From assembly GCF_043555875.1 (NCBI RefSeq), contig NZ_JBIGHW010000006.1:248001-312000 (forward strand): a stretch of 64,000 nt of DNA. Direction: 5' to 3'. Below the pieces are notes generated by a model. It did no database searches. It was not told the origin of the DNA and was given only the letters and a program-made list of their open reading frames with translations. Shown here in pieces: positions 58,746-64,000 of the stretch. The translations under genes were made by a program, and so were the position numbers. This DNA is from Pelomonas margarita. GTDB lineage: Bacteria > Pseudomonadota > Gammaproteobacteria > Burkholderiales > Burkholderiaceae_C. Each line of letters opens with the position of its first letter. Within the stretch, counting starts at the first letter, position 1.

Positions 58746-59475
58746 AACATCACAGCCCGTGCCCTTTGCCGGGCTGACCTTTCGCGGCCACAACCTTGAG
58801 GCAATCCGGCGGGCACCGGACATGCCGAAGTTCATCGTGACGGTCAATGCGGACTTCATCGTGCGCGCCCAGGAGGACGTCGACTTCCGTCGACTAATCG
58901 AAAGCCACTTGTCCACCTTCGACGGCCAGGTGCCATTCGCCCTGGCGCGGATGCTCAATCGCGACAGGGCCTCACAGATCGAGAAACTGAGCGGTTCGGA
59001 TCTAATCTACACGTACTTGAAGGAAGCGGCTGAAGCAGGCAAAACCTCTTTCCTGTTTGGCGCTTCACCTGCGGCGAACGAGCGCGCGGTAAAGGCGAGT
59101 AAGGAGCTCTATGGTGGTCTGGTGCTTGGCTACTCGCCGCCGATCGCCGAGGAGCCATTGCCCGCGACCTGGACCGAAGAGGCGCTACAACGTATCAGCG
59201 CTGCGCGGCCAGCTTACCTCTTCGTCGCGCTCGGCGCGCCAAAACAGGAACGCTGGATTGCCGACAACCTCGATGCACTGCGTGTCGCAGGCGTCGAGTG
59301 CGTGATGGGCTGCGGCGGCAGCATCGACTTCCTCGGCGGCACGATAAAGCGCGCCCCACGCTGGGTTCAATCCATCGGGATGGAGGGCATTTACCGCCTC
59401 GTGTCTGAACCTCGCTTTTTCCGGCTGCTCCGCCTCCTCCGCAGCTTCCGAGTTTTCGCTTATGTCTTCAAATGA
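58726..59475 (+). CDS. WecG/TagA/CpsF family glycosyltransferase (GT26)
   Basis: A 249-residue membrane-associated transferase. Family marks are FIVTVNADFIVRAQEDVDFR (T-x-N-x-x), SGSDLIYTYLKEAAE-like GSDLI, GYSPPIAEEPLP, FVALGAPKQERWI and GVGG-like VMGCGGSIDFLGGTIKRAP. GT26 enzymes add ManNAcA, ManNAc or a related sugar as the second residue on undecaprenyl-PP-GlcNAc. It therefore fits a partner to the WecA-like enzyme at 51013-52146. It overlaps both neighbours (20 bp and 14 bp). Confidence 0.9.
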   Translation: MSASGHETSQPVPFAGLTFRGHNLEAIRRAPDMPKFIVTVNADFIVRAQEDVDFRRLIESHLSTFDGQVPFALARMLNRDRASQIEKLSGSDLIYTYLKEAAEAGKTSFLFGASPAANERAVKASKELYGGLVLGYSPPIAEEPLPATWTEEALQRISAARPAYLFVALGAPKQERWIADNLDALRVAGVECVMGCGGSIDFLGGTIKRAPRWVQSIGMEGIYRLVSEPRFFRLLRLLRSFRVFAYVFK

Positions 59476-60310
59476 CCCCGTCCTCGAATTTGAGGCCGCG
59501 ACGCCTGTCGTCTCCGTGGTCATGGCCGTCAATCGCGACGACGGCTTCCTAACCTCTGCCATCGAGAGCATCCTCACGCAATCGATGCAAAGCCTGGAAC
59601 TTTTGGTGGTCGCAAACAACTGCAGCGACGAACTCTGGGCTCATCTGCAAATGCTGGCAACGCGAGACACACGCCTGCGGCCGTTGCGCACGCCGCTGGG
59701 GCAACTACCCTACAACCTCAACGTCGGCCTGCACCAGGCTCGCGGCGAGTTCATCGCGCGCATGGACGCAGATGACCTCGCGTTACCAGACCGCCTGGCC
59801 CGTCAGCTGCATTTTTTGCGCGCGAATCCTAGCGTCAGCGTGGTCGGCGGCAACTATGAGCACATCGACGAACGCGGCCATTTGATAGGTCAACCCACCT
59901 CGCTGAGACTGGACCCCGACAAGATTCATGAACGCATGCCGTACGAATCCTGCATCCCACATCCGACCGTCATGATGCGGCGCGCTGACGCAATCCAGGT
60001 GGGCGGTTACGCCTACGGTCTGTACGCGGAGGACTGGGACTTGTGGCTGCGTATGCGCCGAGCGGGAAAACGCTTCGCGAATATTCCCGACCTTGTGCTC
60101 CTCTACCGCATCCACGCCGGTCAGAGCACATCGCTGCAAGCCGCACGCCGGAACATAGCGAACGTGCAGGCTTTGTTATTGCGCGAGCTGATCTTGACGG
60201 CCAACCCGACGTTCGCGCTGTCGATGCTGCGGCACTTGGGCTTCGAATTACTACGCATAGCCGTTGCATTGACTCGCCGAGTGTTCCCAAAGCGCGGAGT
60301 CTCTCAATGA
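59462..60310 (+). CDS. Family 2 glycosyltransferase
   Basis: A 282-residue GT-A enzyme. VVSVVMAVNRDDGFLTSAIE begins the domain, LNVGLHQARGEFIARMDADD holds the D-x-D sugar-nucleotide/metal site, and YAEDWDLWLRMRRAGK is the catalytic E/D-W motif. A C-terminal amphipathic segment (LRHLGFELLRIAVALTRRVF) may bind the membrane. It adds one sugar of the repeat unit; identity unknown. Stop and next start overlap as ATGA. Confidence 0.9.
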   Translation: MSSNDPVLEFEAATPVVSVVMAVNRDDGFLTSAIESILTQSMQSLELLVVANNCSDELWAHLQMLATRDTRLRPLRTPLGQLPYNLNVGLHQARGEFIARMDADDLALPDRLARQLHFLRANPSVSVVGGNYEHIDERGHLIGQPTSLRLDPDKIHERMPYESCIPHPTVMMRRADAIQVGGYAYGLYAEDWDLWLRMRRAGKRFANIPDLVLLYRIHAGQSTSLQAARRNIANVQALLLRELILTANPTFALSMLRHLGFELLRIAVALTRRVFPKRGVSQ

Positions 60311-61527
60311 TTCGCTCCGCGATGTCCCTCGGGGTGATACAGATCGCCGGCTATGTTGTGCCCTTTGCGACGCTTGCGGCGGCGGGGCGACTGGCCCCGC
60401 CGCTTGCGCTCTCGGGGTTTCTCTACGTGCAGTCGCTGGCAGCGTTACTGGCGATCATCGTGGAGTACGGATTCCACTTGTCTGCCGTCCGTATGGCAGG
60501 TGAGGCGATTACCACCGGGACCGAACGCCGGACCTACTCATCCATTCATGCCGCCAAGGCGGTGCTGCTAGTCATCGCGCTGGCGATTGCTGTTAGCGTG
60601 GCCGCCTTCGGCACGCAGATCACTGTGACGCCGGACATGCTACTGGGCGTCTGCATGGCGATCTTCTCCTACGGTGCCAGACCGTTGTGGTACTTCCAGG
60701 CGAACGAAACGTACTGGCGTCTGATCAAAATCGAGATCGCGGCGAGCGTTGTGGCTTTAGCATCAGTGACCGTCGCTGCGCAGCATATCCCCCATCCTGG
60801 CGCGCTCGCCATCGCCTGGGTCATACCGCGATTCATTGCGACGATGGTGTTGATTCTGGGCATCCATGCCACTCACGGGTTCGAGTGGATTCCGCTGCGG
60901 ATGGTGATGACGACTCTACGAGAATCTTTCCCACTCTTCCTTCACAAGGCGTCTGCCAATGCTGTGCATCTCGGCGTACCAGTTGTGATTGCCTATATGC
61001 TGACCCGTCCGGAGTTGCTCGGATTCCAACGTGCAGAACGCATCTTCACCGCTGCCCAATCGGTACTGCTGGTGGTGTCACAGGCCAGCTACGCACTTAT
61101 CGTCAAACAGAACGGGGACCACAGCGAAGCTCGTCGCACGGCGCTTCGGGCGACGTTCTACCAGCTAGGGGTCAGTTCGTTGGCTGCCGTGCTCGTGGCG
61201 CTGACAGCGCCTTGGCTTGTGCTGCTGTTCTGGGGTGGGTGGCATGCCGACACAACTCAACTGCTCCGCCTATACGCCATCGGTTTACCGCTACTGGCGA
61301 TCAACGCTGCCCTTGGCCTGAACTACCTGCTGCCGCGAAAGCGCGACGTGGTCGTTGTCGGCGCCGCCATTGCTGGCGCAGCCAGCACGATGGCACTAGT
61401 TCATCCTTTGACATCTTATTGGGGCCCCCAAGGCGGCATCTTTTCCATTCTGTTGGGCGAGTTCATCATGTTCATTGTGATGTTGACTGCCCTACGCGCG
61501 AGCCGCCACACGCGCTATCCAGCATGA
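60307..61527 (+). CDS. Lipid-linked oligosaccharide flippase (Wzx-like)
   Basis: A 406-residue membrane protein with about 12 hydrophobic segments of the MOP/PST superfamily: MSLGVIQIAGYVVPFATLAA at the start, YGARPLWYFQANETY after helix 4, and a HKASANAVHLGVPVVIAYML segment near the middle. It would flip the undecaprenyl-PP repeat unit to the periplasmic face for Wzy. ATG at 60307 is coupled to the GT2 stop; the longer upstream frame is spurious. Confidence 0.87.
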   Translation: MIRSAMSLGVIQIAGYVVPFATLAAAGRLAPPLALSGFLYVQSLAALLAIIVEYGFHLSAVRMAGEAITTGTERRTYSSIHAAKAVLLVIALAIAVSVAAFGTQITVTPDMLLGVCMAIFSYGARPLWYFQANETYWRLIKIEIAASVVALASVTVAAQHIPHPGALAIAWVIPRFIATMVLILGIHATHGFEWIPLRMVMTTLRESFPLFLHKASANAVHLGVPVVIAYMLTRPELLGFQRAERIFTAAQSVLLVVSQASYALIVKQNGDHSEARRTALRATFYQLGVSSLAAVLVALTAPWLVLLFWGGWHADTTQLLRLYAIGLPLLAINAALGLNYLLPRKRDVVVVGAAIAGAASTMALVHPLTSYWGPQGGIFSILLGEFIMFIVMLTALRASRHTRYPA

Positions 61528-61543
61528 GCGAGGCTATGCCCGG

Positions 61544-64000
61544 ATGAAGCAACTGTCGTTCGAGACCATCAATGGCGACCGCTCGATCGTCATCATCGGA
61601 TCTGGCATGGGAGGCGGCACGCTTGCCGTATTACTAGCCCGGGCCGGATACCACCCTGTTGTCATCGAGGCCGGTGACGAACGGGAATGGTCGATCGCCG
61701 ACGAGCCGGCAACGGGCCGCCCATTCGGCATAGCGAAGAACCGTGCAATTGAGATCGGCGGAGGCACGAATCTCTGGCACGGCGTTACTGCACCGCTGGA
61801 CGAGGAGGACTTCCAAGACAGTCGTCCCGAACGCCACCCGGGCTGGCCGATCACACGCGACACCTTGGTTCCCTACTGGGCCGCTGCTGCCACGTTCCTG
61901 GGTTTCCGCGAGCCGACACGCCTTGAATTGGGGCACTGGCCAGCTGAATTAAGCGCGCATGCGACCGACCTCGGGGTTGATTTCACCCGGGTCACACCCA
62001 AGCTGTTCCGAGTACTGCACAAGCCCACGCGCCTCAAGCCGATACTTTTGGAACTGGAGCGCAAACGACAACTGACCTTGTTACGGGGTTGCCGAGCACG
62101 GCGACTGGAATGGTCGCAAGACGGCACGCTCGCTGAGGCGGTCATCGTGAACCGAGGCGGCGAACTGCATCGGCTGGTGGCTTCGCAGATTGTCATCGCC
62201 GCCGGCGCGCTCGAATCGCCGGTCGTGCTGCTCAACAGCCCGGGCGGCGAGCCCGGCGGCCGCTACAACCGTATGGGCCATGTCGGACGGTATCTAGGCG
62301 ACCACCCGATGGCCTTCGTCGGTAAGGTCCGGGTCCAACAGCCGAGGCGCGCACCGCTCTACTCCGACATGTCCGACGGCATGGGCAATCGCGTCAGAAT
62401 CGGTCTGCGTCCCAAGGACATCCCGACCTTCGGCAACTCCAACCTCTATCTCAGGCCCTCTTTCGGCGAACGCAGCAACGACGTAGAGGACAAAATACTG
62501 CTAAGCATGGTCGCGCTGCGTCGCCCCAGCAGCGTCCGCATAAAAGACCTGGCGACGATCCTCGCACACCCCCGCGTGGCCTACAGAGCCGTTGCCAATC
62601 GGTTCGCACTGCCGGTGCGGTATAGACACGCAGACCTATTCTTCGTGACTGAACAGGGCAGCGAACGGATTAGTCGCGTCCAGCTCCGCGCCGCCCCGGC
62701 GGCTGACGGCCTGCGCGAGGGGGGCTATCACTGGCATGTCCCGGACGGCGATCTTCGAAGACTGGACGTCATGTTCAAGGAGGTGATCGCGCCTAGTCTG
62801 CAAACTGGGGGGCTGACACTCACCGCCGCACCGACGATCGAGCATTGGCGCGAGCACTTCACATCGGCCGCGCATCATCTAGGCACCATGCGAATGTCGG
62901 CGACAGGCGAGAACGGCGTCGTTTCTTCAGACCTACGGCTGCACGCCGCAAACAATGTGTGGGTCTGCGACGGTTCCGTGTTCCCGAGCGTGGGTAACGC
63001 GAATCCTTCGCTGACAATCTGTGCGCTGGCGCATCGACTTTTCGATCATCTGCAGCCACTTCTGCGCGCCACTGATACCCGAACGGACGTACAGGCAATC
63101 GTCGATACGCCCGGAGGCCTGCCCAGGGCACTGCTCACAGGCGCTACAGGCTTCATCGGAAGAACGATTGCAAAACGCGCCGCCGGCAGGCTATCGGTGC
63201 TGTCGGGCGTGCGTGCCGACGCGCCGGCCAGACAGGCGCCAGGGCGCGTTCGAATCGATTATGCGGACGAACGTTCTGTTTCTGCAGCCGTCGCTGACTG
63301 CGACGTGGTGATCCACGCAGCCTATGATCCAAATCAGCCAATGCGGGAGGGCGAGTTTGCCGGCCGGCTCGTAGACGCCGGGATGCGGGCGGGCATCCGA
63401 TCCTTCGTGTTCTTTGGCACCTACTCCACCTACGACTCGCTTCGCGATCGGGTGGACGAGGCCAGCCCAAACTCGTCGCTGCGGCTACCCTACATCGTAG
63501 GCAAGCAAGGACTTGAGAGCAGTCTGCGCACGCTTTCGGAGAAGTACCCGGAAGCCAAGATCCTCATGCTGCAGCCCACCATCGTGACAGGAGCCGGCGG
63601 GTCCTGGAACCGCTTTTTCGACCATGCTGCAGAATCACTGGCCGTAGTGTTGCCGCACGGCGGCGCAGCCCCGCTCAATGCCGTCGACGTCGATGTCGTG
63701 GCCGAAGCGGCTGTGCGCGCCGCGCTGGGAACGACAGGACTGTCCGCCGGTTTCCACAAGTTCCTGCTGAACGGGTCAGCCGCATCGAGCTGGGCCGATC
63801 GCATCGCCGCCAGCGCGAAGGCGCAGCCTCCGCGTATTGCAAGGGCTGGTCGCGGACTGCTAGCGGAAAGCCTGGTCATGAACCTCCTGCTCTGCCTCAA
63901 GTACACCGGCGGCCGCCGCTGGCACTATCCCCGCTTGGGCGTTGCGCCGCAAAGCGACGGGAAGATGCCCGCCCAGGCGCTAACCCTCCGGGGCCTCGAT
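61544..64000 (+). CDS. GMC oxidoreductase fused to NAD-dependent epimerase/dehydratase, 3' partial
   Basis: One frame stays open for 819 codons from the ATG at 61544 to the window end, with no stop. Residues 1-~510 are a GMC-type FAD oxidoreductase: IIGSGMGGGTLAVLLARAG (FAD, Gly19-Gly25), EIGGGTNLWHGVTAP, IVIAAGALESPVVLL, His444-His445 in AAHHLGTMRM, and CDGSVFPSVGNANPSLT with Asn485/Asn487. Residues ~528-819 are an extended SDR: ALLTGATGFIGRTI (533-539), CDVVIHAAYDP, a FFGTYSTYDS strand end, and Tyr650-x-x-x-Lys654 in LPYIVGKQGLE. Both halves keep their catalytic residues. It is last of the visible EPS operon, 16 bp after the flippase. A sugar-modifying role is inferred; the substrate is unknown. 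Confidence 0.8.
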   Translation, partial: MKQLSFETINGDRSIVIIGSGMGGGTLAVLLARAGYHPVVIEAGDEREWSIADEPATGRPFGIAKNRAIEIGGGTNLWHGVTAPLDEEDFQDSRPERHPGWPITRDTLVPYWAAAATFLGFREPTRLELGHWPAELSAHATDLGVDFTRVTPKLFRVLHKPTRLKPILLELERKRQLTLLRGCRARRLEWSQDGTLAEAVIVNRGGELHRLVASQIVIAAGALESPVVLLNSPGGEPGGRYNRMGHVGRYLGDHPMAFVGKVRVQQPRRAPLYSDMSDGMGNRVRIGLRPKDIPTFGNSNLYLRPSFGERSNDVEDKILLSMVALRRPSSVRIKDLATILAHPRVAYRAVANRFALPVRYRHADLFFVTEQGSERISRVQLRAAPAADGLREGGYHWHVPDGDLRRLDVMFKEVIAPSLQTGGLTLTAAPTIEHWREHFTSAAHHLGTMRMSATGENGVVSSDLRLHAANNVWVCDGSVFPSVGNANPSLTICALAHRLFDHLQPLLRATDTRTDVQAIVDTPGGLPRALLTGATGFIGRTIAKRAAGRLSVLSGVRADAPARQAPGRVRIDYADERSVSAAVADCDVVIHAAYDPNQPMREGEFAGRLVDAGMRAGIRSFVFFGTYSTYDSLRDRVDEASPNSSLRLPYIVGKQGLESSLRTLSEKYPEAKILMLQPTIVTGAGGSWNRFFDHAAESLAVVLPHGGAAPLNAVDVDVVAEAAVRAALGTTGLSAGFHKFLLNGSAASSWADRIAASAKAQPPRIARAGRGLLAESLVMNLLLCLKYTGGRRWHYPRLGVAPQSDGKMPAQALTLRGLD

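Overview
The window is GC-rich, densely coded bacterial DNA. The conserved gene order (yceD-rpmF-plsX-fabHDG-acpP-fabF-rpoE-rseA-mucD-lepA-lepB-rnc-era-recO-pdxJ-acpS) and the divergent rluC/rne pair point to a betaproteobacterium of the order Burkholderiales. A Bug-type binding protein, a PEP-CTERM protein and a pectate lyase suggest a Roseateles/Mitsuaria/Rubrivivax-like member; this placement is an inference from gene content. No tRNA, rRNA, CRISPR array or transposase gene was seen.

Layout. (1) 1-1.2 kb: the 3' part of a surface-type DUF1566 protein. (2) 1.2-11.1 kb: a hexarate catabolic locus with a TerB-domain protein, galactarate dehydratase, a FadR-type regulator, 5-dehydro-4-deoxyglucarate dehydratase, a Bug binding protein, glucarate dehydratase, a ketoglutarate-semialdehyde-type dehydrogenase and a pectate lyase. 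Together these take galactarate or glucarate to 2-oxoglutarate, and matching inverted repeats lie upstream of both transcription units. (3) 11.2-23.5 kb: a lipoprotein phosphoesterase, CtpA protease, GNAT, MFS, a gamma-glutamyltransferase carrying a repeat-derived insert, a PEP-CTERM protein, an S49 protease, a Rieske protein, a HAD phosphatase, a GDT1 manganese exporter behind a yybP-ykoY-type riboswitch, and rluC. (4) 23.5-30.5 kb: rne with a long leader, a POT peptide transporter, and an unusual membrane protein with a ClpP-like domain. (5) 30.5-51 kb: a minus-strand housekeeping block covering CoA-dependent carrier activation, vitamin B6, recombination, ribosome/RNA maturation, LepB secretion, sigma-E control and fatty-acid synthesis, then plus-strand maf with a methyltransferase and minus-strand rhlE. 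(6) 51-64 kb: a Wzx/Wzy-type exopolysaccharide cluster with visibly lower GC, ending in a long open frame that fuses a GMC oxidoreductase to an NAD-dependent epimerase and runs off the window.

Short palindromic repeats are scattered between genes. Two ~165-bp elements share a core hairpin with compensatory base changes and each overlaps the stop codon of a gene. A second ~117-bp family follows the ends of two genes, and a related piece appears to have entered the ggt reading frame. The strongest candidates for something undescribed are the GMC-epimerase fusion in the polysaccharide cluster and the gene-end palindromic element families. The apparent loss of rseB and a cluster of DnaA-box-like sites between mucD and lepA also merit checking.
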